From Gordonia hirsuta DSM 44140 = NBRC 16056 (GTDB taxonomy: Bacteria; Actinomycetota; Actinomycetes; Mycobacteriales; Mycobacteriaceae), in assembly GCF_000333015.1 (NCBI RefSeq), contig NZ_BANT01000028.1, positions 1 to 64,000 on the forward strand: a stretch of 64,000 nt of DNA, written 5' to 3'. Position 1 is the stretch's first letter; each line of letters starts with the position of its first letter. Shown in pieces: positions 1-10,205 of the stretch. A program made the position numbers and the translations under genes. Below the pieces are notes generated by a model. That model saw only the letters and a list, made by a program, of their open reading frames with translations, ran no database searches and had not been told where the DNA came from.

Positions 1-2
1 GC

Positions 3-1850
3 GACAGTCAGCCCGCTGCCACCGGCGAGGTCACTCAGGCCTTGCCCCCGGTCGTCGAACCCGCTGCGCCGGTGGACCTGTCCGAGAGCGCCACGCAGCG
101 GCGCGCGACGCTGGAATCGCGCGGTCAGGCGAGCCCGGCCGAACCTGCTGCCGCCGAGTCCGCCCCGGCGGACCCGGCCGTATCCGATGAGGCTTCCGGC
201 GAGAGCCGCAGCGGCCTGCTGCGCCGGCGTCGTCGCCCCCTGGAACCGACTCCCAATCTCACCGCCGCCTTTGAGAAGGTGCGCGCCGCCCGCCGCCGTC
301 CGGCACTCGAGCACTCCCGGCAGCGCGCCACCGTGGCCCGATACACCGGTCGGGTGCTGCTCGCGCTCTCGTGCACGCTGGTGCTCGTCGGCACCGGCTA
401 CATGTGGAACACCAAGCGCGGCTGGGACGGCAGCTGGAACACCACCGCGGCCATCGACACCAACGATCCCAACATCCGCAACAAGGGTGCCCAGTTCGGC
501 GATGAGACGTATCTGATCGTCGGGACCGACAGCCGGGCCGGCAAGAACGCCAAGATCGGCGGCGGGGACGCCGACACCATCGAGGGTGCCCGCGCCGACA
601 CCATCCTGCTGGTGAACATCCCCGCCGACCGCAGCCGGGTGGTCGCGGTGTCGTGGCCGCGTGACCTGCAGGTGGACCGGCCCGAGTGCCAGCAATGGGA
701 TGCCGAGACCGGGGAATACGGGGAAGATCTGTATCCGGCCGTCGGCGTCAAACTCAACGGTGTCTACGCCGCAGGCGGGCCGTCGTGCATGGTCAGAACG
801 CTCACCCAGATGAGCGGCCTGAACATCAATCACTTCATCGCCATGGACTTCGAGGGCTTCGAGAAGGTCGTCAATGCGATCGGCGGGGTCAACGTCTGCT
901 CCACCGTCCCGCTGTACGACTACGAGCTCGGCTACATCCTGCGCCGTCCGGGCACCAAGAAGCTGACCGGCAAGCGCGCCCTGAACTATGTGCGCGCCCG
1001 CAACATCTCGGTGGAGGGCAACGGCGACTACGGGCGCATCAAACGTCAGCAGCTGTTCATGTCTTCGCTGCTGCGTTCGACGCTGTCCAGCGATGTGCTG
1101 TCGAATCCGTCGAAACTGAACCGCATCGTCAGCACGTTCATCGAGTACTCGACGGTCGACGGCGTCGACACCGACTCGCTGATCGAGCTGGCCAACTCCA
1201 TGGAGGGTGTGGACGCCGGCCGGGTCACCTTCCTGACGATCCCGACCAGCGGCACCTCGATGGACGGGGAGAACAACGAGATCCCGCGCACCGAGGACAT
1301 CGACGCGATCTTCGATGCGATCATCGACGACAAACCGCTGCCGGGCGAGAAGAAGGAACAGCCCGCCGCCAAGCCCAGCGGCACCCCCGGCAGTGCCGCA
1401 CGCACCACCAAGACCGCCACCGCCGGTCAGACCGATGCCACCGCCCAGTACCCGGGCAACATCACCGTGCGTGTCCTGAACGGTTCCGGGGAACCCGGTG
1501 CGGCCACCGCAGTGATGAACCGGCTGATCGCCGAGGGCATCAACGTGCCTGGCGTCGCCGACGCCTCCAAACGACGCGAGGACACCGTCGTGCGCTACGG
1601 ATCCGGCGAGAAGGACAGCGCGGCCACCATCGCCAAGATGTTCCCCGGTGCGCGCATCCAGGAGGACCGCACGGTCAAGGCGGGCGTGGAAGTGATCCTC
1701 GGCTCCCAGTTCCAGGGCGTCTCGACGGTCGCCTCGCCGCCGGCCCCCGGTAGCACCGTCACCGTCGGGCAACTGCCGCTGGCCAACACCAACAGCGACC
1801 TGCCCAACGATCTGTCGGTGACCAACGCCGGCGACACCACCTGCTCCTGA
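3..1850 (+). CDS. LytR-CpsA-Psr (LCP) family cell-wall ligase, 5' end probably outside window
   Basis: LCP enzymes transfer undecaprenyl-phosphate-linked glycopolymers (arabinogalactan in this group) onto peptidoglycan at the outer face of the membrane. Numbering from the TTG at 42, a disordered Pro/Ala-rich cytoplasmic part ends in an Arg cluster, a membrane segment lies at about 104-121, and the LCP core starts near 156 with GTDSR and later SWPRD, the conserved Asp/Arg residues of the family. A LytR_C domain covers about 473-560. The frame is open to the window edge, so the true start may lie upstream and TTG 42 is not assured. The gene is followed by phoU on the same strand after a 65-nt gap that carries a separate promoter. 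From memory, the M. tuberculosis counterpart beside phoY2 is Rv0822c. Confidence 0.9.
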   Translation, partial: DSQPAATGEVTQALPPVVEPAAPVDLSESATQRRATLESRGQASPAEPAAAESAPADPAVSDEASGESRSGLLRRRRRPLEPTPNLTAAFEKVRAARRRPALEHSRQRATVARYTGRVLLALSCTLVLVGTGYMWNTKRGWDGSWNTTAAIDTNDPNIRNKGAQFGDETYLIVGTDSRAGKNAKIGGGDADTIEGARADTILLVNIPADRSRVVAVSWPRDLQVDRPECQQWDAETGEYGEDLYPAVGVKLNGVYAAGGPSCMVRTLTQMSGLNINHFIAMDFEGFEKVVNAIGGVNVCSTVPLYDYELGYILRRPGTKKLTGKRALNYVRARNISVEGNGDYGRIKRQQLFMSSLLRSTLSSDVLSNPSKLNRIVSTFIEYSTVDGVDTDSLIELANSMEGVDAGRVTFLTIPTSGTSMDGENNEIPRTEDIDAIFDAIIDDKPLPGEKKEQPAAKPSGTPGSAARTTKTATAGQTDATAQYPGNITVRVLNGSGEPGAATAVMNRLIAEGINVPGVADASKRREDTVVRYGSGEKDSAATIAKMFPGARIQEDRTVKAGVEVILGSQFQGVSTVASPPAPGSTVTVGQLPLANTNSDLPNDLSVTNAGDTTCS

Positions 1851-1902
1851 GCTGTTCACGCGGCCGTCACCCGCTGGTCGGTCGATACCGGGCCGGCGGA
1901 CG

Positions 1903-1908
1903 TAGCAT
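1903..1908 (+). promoter_or_regulatory. -10 box of a probable leaderless phoU transcript
   Basis: TAGCAT fits the actinobacterial TANNNT -10 box. The ATG at 1916 begins 8 nt after the end of the box, where transcription would start, so the message probably lacks a leader. This favours ATG 1916 over the GTG at 1910. Confidence 0.5.
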
Positions 1909-1915
1909 AGTGCGC

Positions 1916-2578
1916 ATGCGGGATGCCTATCGAGAGCAGATGGACGCGTTGAACGCCCTGCTCGGCGAGATGTGTGACACCGTCGGCGCCGAGATGGAAC
2001 GGGCCACCCAGGCTCTCCTGGAAGCCGACCTCGAGCTCGCCGAACAGGTGATCACCGACCACGATCAGCTCGCCGAACGGTCCGCCGAGGCCGAGGAGCT
2101 GGCCTTCGAGCTGCTGGCGCTGCAGGCTCCGGTCGCCGGTGACCTGCGCAGCGTCGTCGGCGGTTTTCAGCTGGTCTCCGAGATCGACCGGATGGGCGCC
2201 CTGGCGCTGCACGTGGCCAAGGTCGCCCGCCGCCGCCATCCGTCCCGCGTCCTGCCCGAGGAGGTGGCCGGCTACTTCGTCGAGATGGGCCGGCTGGCGG
2301 TGGAACTGGCGCGCAACGCCCACCAGGTACTCGAGAGCCAGGACTACGAGGATGCCCTGTCTCTGATGGAAGACGACGATGCGATGGACGATCTTCACCG
2401 GCATCTGTTCACCGTCATGATGGACCGGGACTGGGAGCACGGTGTCGCCTCGGCCGTCGATGTGACGCTGCTGGGCCGCTACTACGAGCGCTACGCCGAC
2501 CACGCGGTCTCCATCGCCCGCCGCGTGGTCTTCCAGGCCACCGGCAAGACCCCCGAACAGCTCAAAGAAGCCGGCTGA
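1916..2578 (+). CDS. phoU: PhoU phosphate-signalling protein
   Basis: PhoU is a cytoplasmic all-helical protein that links the PstSCAB transporter to the phosphate-sensing two-component system and dampens phosphate uptake. The 220-aa protein shows two tandem PhoU three-helix repeats and family-typical stretches such as [10 protein letters not shown] and [11 protein letters not shown], the latter close to what I recall of mycobacterial PhoY proteins. The start was set at ATG 1916 because it sits at the predicted transcription start. A GTG two codons upstream is the alternative. It converges on pstB, separated by a perfect hairpin terminator, so phoU is outside the pst operon although adjacent to it. 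Confidence 0.93.
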   Translation: MRDAYREQMDALNALLGEMCDTVGAEMERATQALLEADLELAEQVITDHDQLAERSAEAEELAFELLALQAPVAGDLRSVVGGFQLVSEIDRMGALALHVAKVARRRHPSRVLPEEVAGYFVEMGRLAVELARNAHQVLESQDYEDALSLMEDDDAMDDLHRHLFTVMMDRDWEHGVASAVDVTLLGRYYERYADHAVSIARRVVFQATGKTPEQLKEAG

Positions 2579-2612
2579 TCCCGGCCCGGTCCCCGACCGG
2601 CCTACCGATGCA

Positions 2613-2644
2613 GAAGGCCTCGACGGTGATCCGTCGAGGCCTTC
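2613..2644. terminator. Bidirectional hairpin between phoU and pstB
   Basis: A perfect 14-bp stem (arms 2613-2626 and 2631-2644) with a 4-nt loop lies between two convergent genes. There is no long T tract on either side, which is common for terminators in this GC range. Confidence 0.75.
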
Positions 2645-2663
2645 GCCTTCGCCCTGCGGGCCG

Positions 2664-3440
2664 CTAGCCGAAGCGGCCCGAGATGTAGTCCTCGGTCTGC
2701 GTGCAGGTCGGGTTGGCGAAGATCTCCGCCGTCGGTCCGACCTCCACCAGTTCGCCCGGCTGACCGGTCGCGGCCAGGTTGAAAAACGCCGTCTGGTCGC
2801 TCACCCGGGCCGCCTGCTGCATGTTGTGGGTGACGATGACAATCGTGTACTGCTGCTTCAGCTCGGTCATCAAGTCCTCGATCGCCAGCGTGGAGATCGG
2901 GTCCAGCGCCGAACACGGCTCGTCCATGAGCAGGACCTGCGGGGCCACCGCGATGGCGCGGGCGATGCACAGGCGCTGCTGCTGGCCGCCGGAGAGGGCG
3001 CCGCCGGGCTTGTTCAGCCGGTCCTTCACCTCGTCCCACAGGTTCGCTCCACGCAGGCTGGTCTCGGCGACCTCGTCCAGCCGGGCCTTATCGCGCACCC
3101 CGGCCAGTTTCAGCCCGGCCACCACGTTGTCGCGGATCGACATCGTCGGAAACGGATTCGGGCGCTGAAAAACCATGCCGACGGTGGTGCGCACACCGAC
3201 CGGATCGACGCCCTTGCCGTACAGGTCCAGATCGTCCAGCAGCACGGTGCCGGTCGACCGGGCCCCCGGTGTCACCTCGTGCATCCGGTTGAGTGTGCGC
3301 AGTACCGTCGACTTCCCACACCCGGACGGGCCGATGAACGCGGTCACCGTCTGCGGTGGAATCGTCAGGGAGACGTCCTTGACCGCGTGGAAGTCGCCGT
3401 AGTAGATGTTCAGGTCGGACAGGGTCAGGCTCTTGGCCAC
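2664..3440 (-). CDS. pstB: Phosphate ABC transporter ATP-binding protein PstB
   Basis: PstB is the ATPase that powers high-affinity phosphate import through PstC and PstA. The 258-aa protein has a Walker A motif GPSGCGKST, the Q-loop region VFQRPNPFP typical of PstB, the signature LSGGQQQR and Walker B VLLMDEP followed by CSALDP. Start is GTG 3440, preceded by a GAAAGAGG ribosome site. The open frame continues upstream but through pstA sequence, so longer starts are unlikely. It is last in pstS-pstC-pstA-pstB, with 2 nt after the pstA stop. Confidence 0.96.
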   Translation of the reverse strand: MAKSLTLSDLNIYYGDFHAVKDVSLTIPPQTVTAFIGPSGCGKSTVLRTLNRMHEVTPGARSTGTVLLDDLDLYGKGVDPVGVRTTVGMVFQRPNPFPTMSIRDNVVAGLKLAGVRDKARLDEVAETSLRGANLWDEVKDRLNKPGGALSGGQQQRLCIARAIAVAPQVLLMDEPCSALDPISTLAIEDLMTELKQQYTIVIVTHNMQQAARVSDQTAFFNLAATGQPGELVEVGPTAEIFANPTCTQTEDYISGRFG

Positions 3441-3442
3441 GA

Positions 3443-4327
3443 TCAGCCTCTTTCGGTCTTGATTCGGGAGCGCCGCGCCAGCAACCGCGCGGCCAGATAG
3501 ACGATCGCCACCACGATGACGAGCGTGAGAGCGGCACCCCAGACCAGGTCGTAGCCGGAGGGGCCCGCGTTGTAGTTCTGCAGCATCATCAGCGGCAGCG
3601 ACTGCTGATTGCCGTCGAACGGATTGATGTTCATCGCCCGGGTCGATCCCACCAGGATCAGCACCGGAGCCGACTCGCCCATCACGCGGGCGATCGACAG
3701 CATGACGCCGGTGATGATGCCGCCCATCGCGGTCGGCAGCACCACCTGCAGAATCGTCTTCCACTTGGGAACACCGAGCGCATAGGAGGCTTCCCGCAGC
3801 TCGTTCGGCACAATCTTGAGCATCTCTTCGGTCGAACGCACCACCAGCGGCACCATCAGCAGCACCAGTGCCAGCGCCACGGCGAAACCCGATCGCGGCA
3901 GATCCAGCGTGGTCCGCCAGACGGCGAAGACGAACAGCGCCGCCACGATCGAGGGCACCCCGGCCAGCACGTCCACCATGAAGGTGGTGATCCGCACCAG
4001 CCGGGAGCGGCGGTCGGCGTATTCGACCAGGAAGACCGCCACCGCGATGCCCAGCGGCACCGACACCACGCTGGCCAGCAGGGTCTGGATCAGGGTGCCG
4101 ACGATGGCGTTGGCGGCTCCGCCGTACCGCTCGGACGCGGTCCACCATCCCGGATCGAGGATCGGGCCGATCCCCCGGGACACCAGCGTCCACACCAGCC
4201 AGCCCAGCGGCAGCACCGCCAGCACCACCGCCGCGACCACCGCGATGCGGACGGCCGCATCCACGATCCGGCGGCGCGGCGAGGCGGTGCGCAGGACCGG
4301 CCCGGCCGGCCTCGTCATCGTCGTCAT
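3443..4327 (-). CDS. pstA: Phosphate ABC transporter permease PstA
   Basis: PstA is one of two integral-membrane subunits forming the phosphate channel. The 294-aa protein has about six hydrophobic segments and the cytoplasmic permease loop containing [14 protein letters not shown], the conserved contact to PstB. Start ATG 4327 lies 1 nt after the pstC stop, which implies coupled translation. A second in-frame ATG three codons later is a possible alternative. Confidence 0.94.
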   Translation of the reverse strand: MTTMTRPAGPVLRTASPRRRIVDAAVRIAVVAAVVLAVLPLGWLVWTLVSRGIGPILDPGWWTASERYGGAANAIVGTLIQTLLASVVSVPLGIAVAVFLVEYADRRSRLVRITTFMVDVLAGVPSIVAALFVFAVWRTTLDLPRSGFAVALALVLLMVPLVVRSTEEMLKIVPNELREASYALGVPKWKTILQVVLPTAMGGIITGVMLSIARVMGESAPVLILVGSTRAMNINPFDGNQQSLPLMMLQNYNAGPSGYDLVWGAALTLVIVVAIVYLAARLLARRSRIKTERG

Positions 4328-4328
4328 A

Positions 4329-5369
4329 TCAGGTTCCCCTTCGGGTGATCACCGAACGCGCGGCGGCGTTGACGATGAAGGTGAGGATGAAGAGCACCAG
4401 ACCGGCCGAGATGTAGGCGCCGGTCTTGGCCGGGCTGTCGAATTCGGCGGCGTTGTTCGCGATCACCGTCGCGAAGGTCTGTCCGCTCTCCATCAGGTTG
4501 AAGTCGATCGGTCCGACGGTCGAGATGATCAGCAGCAGCGCCATCGTCTCGCCCAGGGCGCGGCCCAGCCCCAGCATCGAACCGCTGAGGTAGCCGGAGA
4601 AACCAAACGGCAGCACCGCGGTGCGCACCACCTCCCAGCGAGTGGCGCCCAGCGCCAGCGCGGCCTCCCGCTGCGCCGGCGGAGTCTTAGCGAAGACCTC
4701 GCGGGTGACGGCGGTGATCACCGGCAGAATCATCACCGCCAGCACGATGCCCGCGGTGAGCAGGGTGCCGCCGGTGGACATGTTCGCCGCATTCTGTGGC
4801 GGCTGGAAGAACGGCAGCCAGCCCAGATCATCCACCAGCCAGCGGTTGACGCCCACCAGCGCCGGCCCCAGCACCAGAATCCCCCACAGGCCGTAGACGA
4901 TCGACGGCACCGCCGCCAGCAGGTCGACCAGGTAAGTGATCGGCCGGGCCAGACGCGGTGGCGCGTATTCGGTGACGAACAGCGCGATCCCCAGCGCCAC
5001 CGGCATGGCGATGAGCAGTGCGATCACCGAGACCACCACCGTGGCGTAGAACTGCGCCGGGATACCGAATTTCAGATCCGGTCCCGACACCACCCAGGTT
5101 CCGGTGTAGGTGAAGAAGTTCTCGGTGTTCTTCGTCAGCGCCGGGATCGCCTGAATCAGCAGAAACAGGGCGATCAGGCCGATGGCGGCGGTGACCAGCA
5201 GACCCGAGCCGGTGGCCAGCGTCGCCATCATCCGGTCGCCGAAACGGGAGACCGTGGCCAGGCCGCGCGGTGAGCGTGGGCGCTCCTCCGGTGGCCGGTC
5301 CTGTGCAGGCCCGGCGTGGTCGCGGGCCGTCGGTGAGGTCATCAGCTGGGTCGGCGCCGGGGCGGTCAC
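4329..5369 (-). CDS. pstC: Phosphate ABC transporter permease PstC
   Basis: PstC is the second membrane subunit of the phosphate importer. The 346-aa protein has a hydrophilic N-terminal tail, about six membrane segments and the permease loop with EAALALGATRWEVV. The GTG at 5369 overlaps the pstS stop codon in a GTGA arrangement, typical of translational coupling, and was chosen for that reason. ATG 5342 nine codons later is also possible and would give 337 aa. Confidence 0.93.
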   Translation of the reverse strand: MTAPAPTQLMTSPTARDHAGPAQDRPPEERPRSPRGLATVSRFGDRMMATLATGSGLLVTAAIGLIALFLLIQAIPALTKNTENFFTYTGTWVVSGPDLKFGIPAQFYATVVVSVIALLIAMPVALGIALFVTEYAPPRLARPITYLVDLLAAVPSIVYGLWGILVLGPALVGVNRWLVDDLGWLPFFQPPQNAANMSTGGTLLTAGIVLAVMILPVITAVTREVFAKTPPAQREAALALGATRWEVVRTAVLPFGFSGYLSGSMLGLGRALGETMALLLIISTVGPIDFNLMESGQTFATVIANNAAEFDSPAKTGAYISAGLVLFILTFIVNAAARSVITRRGT

Positions 5370-6505
5370 AGCGCGTCGATCGTGCCGCGCAGAGTCTGCG
5401 CATAGCCCTGCGGCAGGGGTACGAAGCCGAGCTCGGTCAGCCCGTCCTGTCCGCGGTCCAGGATGGTGGTGAACGACGACTTCATCGCCTCGGCCAGACC
5501 GGCCTCGGTGTAGCCGGCCGAGCACACCACCGAGTACGGCGTCAGCAGCAGCGGGTAGGCACCCTTCTCGGTCTGCGCGTACAGCGCATCGGTATCGACA
5601 ACGAGGTCCTTGCTGCCCGGCTCGGCGAAGGTGATGTTCTCCAGGGCGGCAGCCGCCGAACGCGCGGTCAATTCGGTGGGCCCGGCGCCGAAGTCCAGGC
5701 GGGCCACCCCCAGCTGGTTCTCGGTGGCGAAGCCCCACTCGACGTAGGTCACCGCGCCGGGGGTCTTCTTGACGGTATCGCCGACACCGGTCGACTTGGC
5801 CGCCCCGGAGCCGCCGGCGCCCGCCCACTCCTTACTCGGCTGATACGGCCACTGTGCCGGCGCCGCACCGCGCAGATAGCGGGTGAAGTTGTCGGTGGTC
5901 CCCGACGAATCCGAGCGGTGTACCGGCACGACCGGGGTGTCCGGCAGCGTGACCCCCGGGTTGAGGGCGGCGATCTCGGGATCATTCCACCGGTCGATCT
6001 TGGAATCGAAGATCTTCGCCAGGACCGGTGCGTTCAGGGTCAGGTCGCTGACGCCGGGCAGGTGGTAGGCGATGGCCACCGGACCCACCACCAGGGGCAG
6101 GTGCCAGGCCGGGTTGCCGTTGCAGCGTTCGGTGGCAGCGGTCGCCTCCTGCGCCGACAGTGGTGAGTCGGTGCCGGCGAAGTCCACATCGCCGGACAGG
6201 AACTTCTTGATCCCGGCGCCCGAACCCGAACCGGTGTAGTCCAGGACGGCGCCGCCGTCGTCGGTGAGCACATCGGCGAAGTGCGTCATCGCCTTCTGCT
6301 GAGCCGTGGAGCCCTCACCGGTGATCACCGGACCGGAACCGGAGCCGCAGGCGGTCAGCAGCAGCCCGGCGGCCAGGGCGGCCGAGAGCGCGGAAACCGA
6401 GCGGACGCCGATCAGCCGGCGGCCGGGGGCAGAGACGCCGGACGGGGACGACGCATACGAGGACGACGGAGACGGGGAGGACGAGTGCGGGGATAACGGA
6501 GACAT
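5366..6505 (-). CDS. pstS: Phosphate-binding lipoprotein PstS
   Basis: PstS captures phosphate outside the membrane and delivers it to PstCA. The 379-aa product ends its signal peptide with the lipobox LLTAC at about residue 53, so the mature protein is lipid-anchored. The substrate-binding fold shows GSGSGAGIKKFLSGDVDFAGTD-type and SGTTDNFTRYL stretches that contact phosphate in the family. The signal peptide is preceded by about 30 Ser/Pro-rich residues, longer than usual. No ATG or GTG codon exists between 6505 and the signal peptide, and a -10 box sits just upstream, which supports this start. First gene of pstSCAB. Confidence 0.94.
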   Translation of the reverse strand: MSPLSPHSSSPSPSSSYASSPSGVSAPGRRLIGVRSVSALSAALAAGLLLTACGSGSGPVITGEGSTAQQKAMTHFADVLTDDGGAVLDYTGSGSGAGIKKFLSGDVDFAGTDSPLSAQEATAATERCNGNPAWHLPLVVGPVAIAYHLPGVSDLTLNAPVLAKIFDSKIDRWNDPEIAALNPGVTLPDTPVVPVHRSDSSGTTDNFTRYLRGAAPAQWPYQPSKEWAGAGGSGAAKSTGVGDTVKKTPGAVTYVEWGFATENQLGVARLDFGAGPTELTARSAAAALENITFAEPGSKDLVVDTDALYAQTEKGAYPLLLTPYSVVCSAGYTEAGLAEAMKSSFTTILDRGQDGLTELGFVPLPQGYAQTLRGTIDAL

Positions 6506-6511
6506 GCCGCG

Positions 6512-6517
6512 AAGTTA
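6512..6517 (-). promoter_or_regulatory. -10 box of the pstSCAB operon
   Basis: On the minus strand TAACTT fits TANNNT and ends 6 nt before the pstS ATG, so the operon transcript is probably leaderless. I see no clear direct repeat matching a phosphate-regulator site immediately upstream. Confidence 0.45.
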
Positions 6518-6573
6518 TCCACGCCTGGTGGAGCCGAGGCGGCGGCAATGTGACCGGAAAGCGAACTCTGTCC

Positions 6574-6607
6574 GACTACCGGTTGGCCCCGACTACCGGT
6601 CGGCCCC
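6574..6607. repeat. 17-bp perfect-length tandem repeat, two copies
   Basis: Copies at 6574-6590 and 6591-6607 share GACTACCGGT-GGCCCC and differ at one base. They lie between the pstS promoter and the mshD stop. Each contains the palindrome ACCGGT. The pair could be a regulator site for pst or part of the mshD transcript end. Confidence 0.7.
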
Positions 6608-6612
6608 TCTTG

Positions 6613-7533
6613 TTAGCGGTAGGCCACATCGATCGCGTACTGCTCGAAGCCGAGCCGGCGGTAAGTGGCCAGTGCCGCACTGTTGTCGCCCTCGACGTAC
6701 AGCTCCACCTCGCCCAGACCGCGGTCGGCCAGATAGTGGAGTCCGGCCAGGGTCAGCAGCGACCCGAGTCCACGGCCCTGGGCCTGCGGATCCACGCCCA
6801 CCACGTAGACCTCGCCCAGCGGCGCTGGGCCCTTCTCCCCCGCCGGATGCACCTTGGTCCAGTGAAAGCCCAGCAGTCGTTCGGAGTCGTCGGCGTCGAA
6901 GGCCAGGAACAGCCCGGCCGGATCGAACCAGTCCGCGCCGGTCCGATCGGCCATCTGCCGGGCCGACCAGCCGCCCTGTTCCGGATGCCAGTGGAAGGCG
7001 GCGTTGTTCACCCGCAGAATCTCGGGATCGTCGGCCGGTCCGGCATAGGTGCGCACCACGATGTCCGACCGTCGGGGCAACGGCGGCAGCCCGGCCCGCT
7101 GTCCGGGGGTCCGGACCAGCGGCCGGCGCAGCTGCAACAACTCCCGGACCTTGGTCAGACCCAGTGCCGCCGCCAGCTCGGTCGCCGCGTCCAGATCCCC
7201 GTGCGCCCAGACCTGCGGCGCACCGTCACCGGCCTGCCGCCCTTCGGCCAGGGCCGCCGCCAGCAGCCGGGAACCCTCGCCGGCGCCGCGGTGGGCCGGA
7301 TCCACCACGGCCTCGATCGCCGCACCACCGGCCGGTGAGACGACGACACCGGCATAGCCGTGGCCGGTGAGCACATGCCGCGAGTCGGGGGCGGTCAGCG
7401 CCAGCCGGAACTGCTCGGACAGCGGGGCGACCCCGTCGGCGGCTTCGGCGGCGGCGATCAGCGCGCCGATCGACTCGGCGTCGGCCGGTTCGAGGGGTCC
7501 GTGGACGATGCGAGGTACAGCGGTATCGGTCAC
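6613..7533 (-). CDS. mshD: Mycothiol synthase MshD
   Basis: MshD acetylates Cys-GlcN-Ins with acetyl-CoA, the last step of mycothiol synthesis, the major low-molecular thiol of actinobacteria. The 306-aa protein is two fused GNAT domains. The C-terminal one carries the acetyl-CoA loop [12 protein letters not shown] and the N-terminal one a degenerate form [12 protein letters not shown]. Start GTG 7533 overlaps the TGA of the upstream glnR gene (GTGA), so translation is coupled to the regulator. The glnR-mshD neighbourhood matches my recollection of Rv0818-Rv0819. Confidence 0.93.
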   Translation of the reverse strand: MTDTAVPRIVHGPLEPADAESIGALIAAAEAADGVAPLSEQFRLALTAPDSRHVLTGHGYAGVVVSPAGGAAIEAVVDPAHRGAGEGSRLLAAALAEGRQAGDGAPQVWAHGDLDAATELAAALGLTKVRELLQLRRPLVRTPGQRAGLPPLPRRSDIVVRTYAGPADDPEILRVNNAAFHWHPEQGGWSARQMADRTGADWFDPAGLFLAFDADDSERLLGFHWTKVHPAGEKGPAPLGEVYVVGVDPQAQGRGLGSLLTLAGLHYLADRGLGEVELYVEGDNSAALATYRRLGFEQYAIDVAYR

Positions 7534-8300
7534 GCCTTCACGGTAGCGGTCCCCGCGTGCGCGGCAGCGGGATCGGGGGTCTGGCCGCTGCCGGACCGCG
7601 CCGGTGCCACCGGCTCCGCGCCGTCCCGGGGCCGCGGTGGGCGGACCGCCTTGTACCCCACATTGCGGACCGTACCGATCAGCGACTCGTGTTCGCTGCC
7701 CAGCTTCGCGCGCAGGCGGCGTACATGGACGTCGACGGTGCGGGTGCCGCCGAAGAAGTCGTAGCCCCACACCTCGTGCAGCAGTTGCGCCCGGGTGAAC
7801 ACCCGGCCGGCATTCTGCGCGAGGTATTTCAGCAGCTCGAACTCCTTGTAGGTCAGATCGATCGGCCGGCCCCGCAGCCGCACGGTGTAGGTGGCCTCGT
7901 CGATCACCAGCTCGCCCAGCGTCACCCGGTCGTCGGCCGGGTCTGCGCCCTGGCTACGTGCCATCAGCAGCCGCAGCCGCGCATCCAGTTCGGCCGGCCC
8001 GATCTGTGGCAGCAGGAAGTCGTCGATCCCCCAGTCCGCGGTCAGCGCCACCAGGCCGCCTTCGGTCAGCACCGCACCGACCCGCGAACCGCCGGTCTGC
8101 AGCAGTCGGCACAGAGCACGGGCGCCGGCCAGGTCCCGGCGGGCATCGACCAGGACCGCATCGGCATCGCCGACGTCGACCAGCGAGGAGGTTTCGGCCG
8201 GGGCGATCCGCACCCGGTGCGGTAACAGGGACAGGGAGCTCAGCACCGCGTCCGCGGTGGACTCATCGGTCAACAGCAACAGATCCACTACCACTCCCAT
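7530..8300 (-). CDS. glnR: GlnR-type OmpR-family winged-helix regulator
   Basis: GlnR is an orphan response-regulator-like transcription factor controlling nitrogen assimilation in actinobacteria. The N-terminal receiver-like domain is followed by a winged-helix DNA-binding domain with [14 protein letters not shown] and [14 protein letters not shown], nearly identical to mycobacterial GlnR as I recall it. A disordered tail of about 35 residues follows. Start candidates are ATG 8300, ATG 8315 and GTG 8288. By alignment from memory the protein proper begins near VDLLLLTDE, so 8288 or 8300 is most likely. Longer frames would run into the divergent lmeA gene. No cognate kinase gene is adjacent. 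Confidence 0.9.
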   Translation of the reverse strand: MGVVVDLLLLTDESTADAVLSSLSLLPHRVRIAPAETSSLVDVGDADAVLVDARRDLAGARALCRLLQTGGSRVGAVLTEGGLVALTADWGIDDFLLPQIGPAELDARLRLLMARSQGADPADDRVTLGELVIDEATYTVRLRGRPIDLTYKEFELLKYLAQNAGRVFTRAQLLHEVWGYDFFGGTRTVDVHVRRLRAKLGSEHESLIGTVRNVGYKAVRPPRPRDGAEPVAPARSGSGQTPDPAAAHAGTATVKA

Positions 8301-8376
8301 CTCGAGGTGGCTCATATGTGGGCTGTCGATCGACGCTGGTCGCAGCACCAAGAACTCGAATGACAGAATAGCGGCA

Positions 8377-9258
8377 ATGTCGACTCCATCCCGAATCTCC
8401 GGTGCCGCGCGGCTGCGTCGCGGGCTCGCCTGGTCGGCTGTCGCGGTGGCGATCGTGCTGGCGGCGGCGTTCCTGGCCGATCTGGTCATCGCCTCGCGCG
8501 CCGAGCATCGGCTGGCCCGGGCGGTGCTGGAATCACCGGCGGTGGTCTACGAGCCCGAGGTGATGCTCACCGCCTTCCCGTTCCTGCCGGCCGCCGGTTC
8601 CGGCGAGTTCGGTCTGGTGCACATCAGTGCGCGCGGCGTCCCGATCGGCGGCTGCGCGGACCGGGGTGCCTGCAGCGCCGATGTCGACGCCCGCCTGCAC
8701 GATGCCCGCCTGGGGGATGTCTGGGACCTGACCGGCTCCACCCCGCTGGCATTCGAGCGGCTCACCGCCGAGACCCGGATCAACTCGGTCAATCTGGGCC
8801 GGCTGATGGGCATCGTCGACCTGTACATCAACACCCCGGCCCCCGTGGACAAGGTCGGTGGCGGCGGACCCGGCGATGGGCTGCTGGAGCGGACCGAAGG
8901 CATCCTGCTCAGCGGCACCGTCCCGTTCCCCGGCTCACCGGCCCGCGACGGCAAGTACCCGCCGTCGGCATCGGAGTACTCCTACCCCAAGGCGAAGGTG
9001 AGTGTGAGCGCACGTGTCGCCGTCGTCGACGGACGGGTGGTGATCGAGGCGACCGACTTCTACACCGGTCCCGAAGAGCACTTCGCCGACCCGGTGCCCG
9101 CGGAGTTTCGCTCACACGTACTTAAACTCTTCTCGGCGACGCTGCCGGATCTGCCTCTCGCCTGGGGAGTACCCGTGACCAGCGCATTGTCCCGCGGCAG
9201 CGATCTGATTCTGCTCGGTGAGCGTTCGGGCGGCACCGTCGAGGCGCGGGACTACTGA
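8377..9258 (+). CDS. lmeA: LmeA-type DUF2993 envelope protein
   Basis: The family member LmeA is an exported phospholipid-binding protein needed for mature lipomannan and lipoarabinomannan in mycobacteria. The 293-aa product has an N-terminal hydrophobic segment at about residues 18-35 followed by an outside domain with no catalytic motif. DUF2993 assignment rests on fold-typical sequence and on its position divergent from glnR, where I recall Rv0817c. Start ATG 8377 lies about 8 nt after a CAGAAT -10-like box. A longer frame exists upstream but would overlap the glnR start region. The thioredoxin gene I recall between this gene and the rhodanese in M. tuberculosis is absent here. Confidence 0.75.
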   Translation: MSTPSRISGAARLRRGLAWSAVAVAIVLAAAFLADLVIASRAEHRLARAVLESPAVVYEPEVMLTAFPFLPAAGSGEFGLVHISARGVPIGGCADRGACSADVDARLHDARLGDVWDLTGSTPLAFERLTAETRINSVNLGRLMGIVDLYINTPAPVDKVGGGGPGDGLLERTEGILLSGTVPFPGSPARDGKYPPSASEYSYPKAKVSVSARVAVVDGRVVIEATDFYTGPEEHFADPVPAEFRSHVLKLFSATLPDLPLAWGVPVTSALSRGSDLILLGERSGGTVEARDY

Positions 9259-9333
9259 CGCTCCGGCGGTACGTTCGGCTCAGTGAAGTTCCCGGCGGCA
9301 GCGGCGGGACGACAGAACCGAAAGGAACGCCAC

Positions 9334-10161
9334 ATGGCACGCACCGATGTGCTGGTCAGCGCCGACTGGGCTGAACAGAATCTGGACAACCCCGAGGTGG
9401 TCTTCGTCGAGGTCGACGAGGACACCTCGATCTACGACCTGAACCACATTCCCGGTGCGGTGCGCCTGGACTGGCGCAAGGATCTGCAGGATCCGGTGCG
9501 CCGGGACTTCCTGGACGCCGACGGCTTCGCGGCACTGCTGTCGCAGCGTGGCATCGGCAACGACGACATCGTCGTGCTCTACGGCGGCAACAACAACTGG
9601 TTCGCCGCCTACGCCTACTGGTACTTCAAGATCTACGGCCACAAGGACGTGCGCCTGCTCGACGGCGGCCGCAAGAAGTGGGAGCTCGACGGCCGCCCGC
9701 TGAACTCGGACACCGTCACCCGCGAGGCCACCACCTACGTCGCCGCCCCGGCCGATACCTCGATCCGCGCCTTCCGCGACGAGGTGGTCGAGTCGATCGG
9801 CCTCAAGAATCTGGTCGACGTGCGCAGCCCCGACGAGTTCAGCGGCAAGATCTCCGCTCCGGCGCACCTGCCGCAGGAGCAGGCGCAGCAGCGCGGCCAC
9901 GTCCCCGGTGCGATCAACATCCCGTGGTCGGCCACCGCGAACGAGGACGGCACCTTCAAGAGCGACGACGCCCTCAACGCCCTCTACATCGAGAAGGGCT
10001 TCGACGACGCCAAGGAGACCATCGCCTACTGCCGTATCGGCGAGCGCTCGAGCCACACCTGGTTCGTGCTGCAGGAACTGCTGGGCAAGAAGAACGTCAA
10101 GAACTACGACGGCAGCTGGGTCGAATACGGCTCCCTGGTCGGTGTCCCCGTCGAGATCTGA
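9334..10161 (+). CDS. cysA2: Thiosulfate sulfurtransferase (two-domain rhodanese)
   Basis: The enzyme moves sulfane sulfur from thiosulfate to acceptors such as cyanide or thiols through a persulfide on its active cysteine. The 275-aa protein has two rhodanese domains. The second holds the active loop CRIGERSSHTW and the first lacks the cysteine, as is normal. Start ATG 9334 has the ribosome site AAAGGAACG. It is followed after 44 nt by sseC, the pairing known from Rv0815c-Rv0814c. Confidence 0.93.
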   Translation: MARTDVLVSADWAEQNLDNPEVVFVEVDEDTSIYDLNHIPGAVRLDWRKDLQDPVRRDFLDADGFAALLSQRGIGNDDIVVLYGGNNNWFAAYAYWYFKIYGHKDVRLLDGGRKKWELDGRPLNSDTVTREATTYVAAPADTSIRAFRDEVVESIGLKNLVDVRSPDEFSGKISAPAHLPQEQAQQRGHVPGAINIPWSATANEDGTFKSDDALNALYIEKGFDDAKETIAYCRIGERSSHTWFVLQELLGKKNVKNYDGSWVEYGSLVGVPVEI

Positions 10162-10205
10162 TCCCCGCGATCTGAATCTCCCGTGATCTGAGAGGAACTA
10201 CAACC

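Noticed and set aside
4329-5828. A 499-codon start for pstC
   Set aside because: The extra N-terminal part lies antisense-free but inside pstS in another frame and is Arg/Gly-rich. GTG 5369 overlapping the pstS stop is the proper start.
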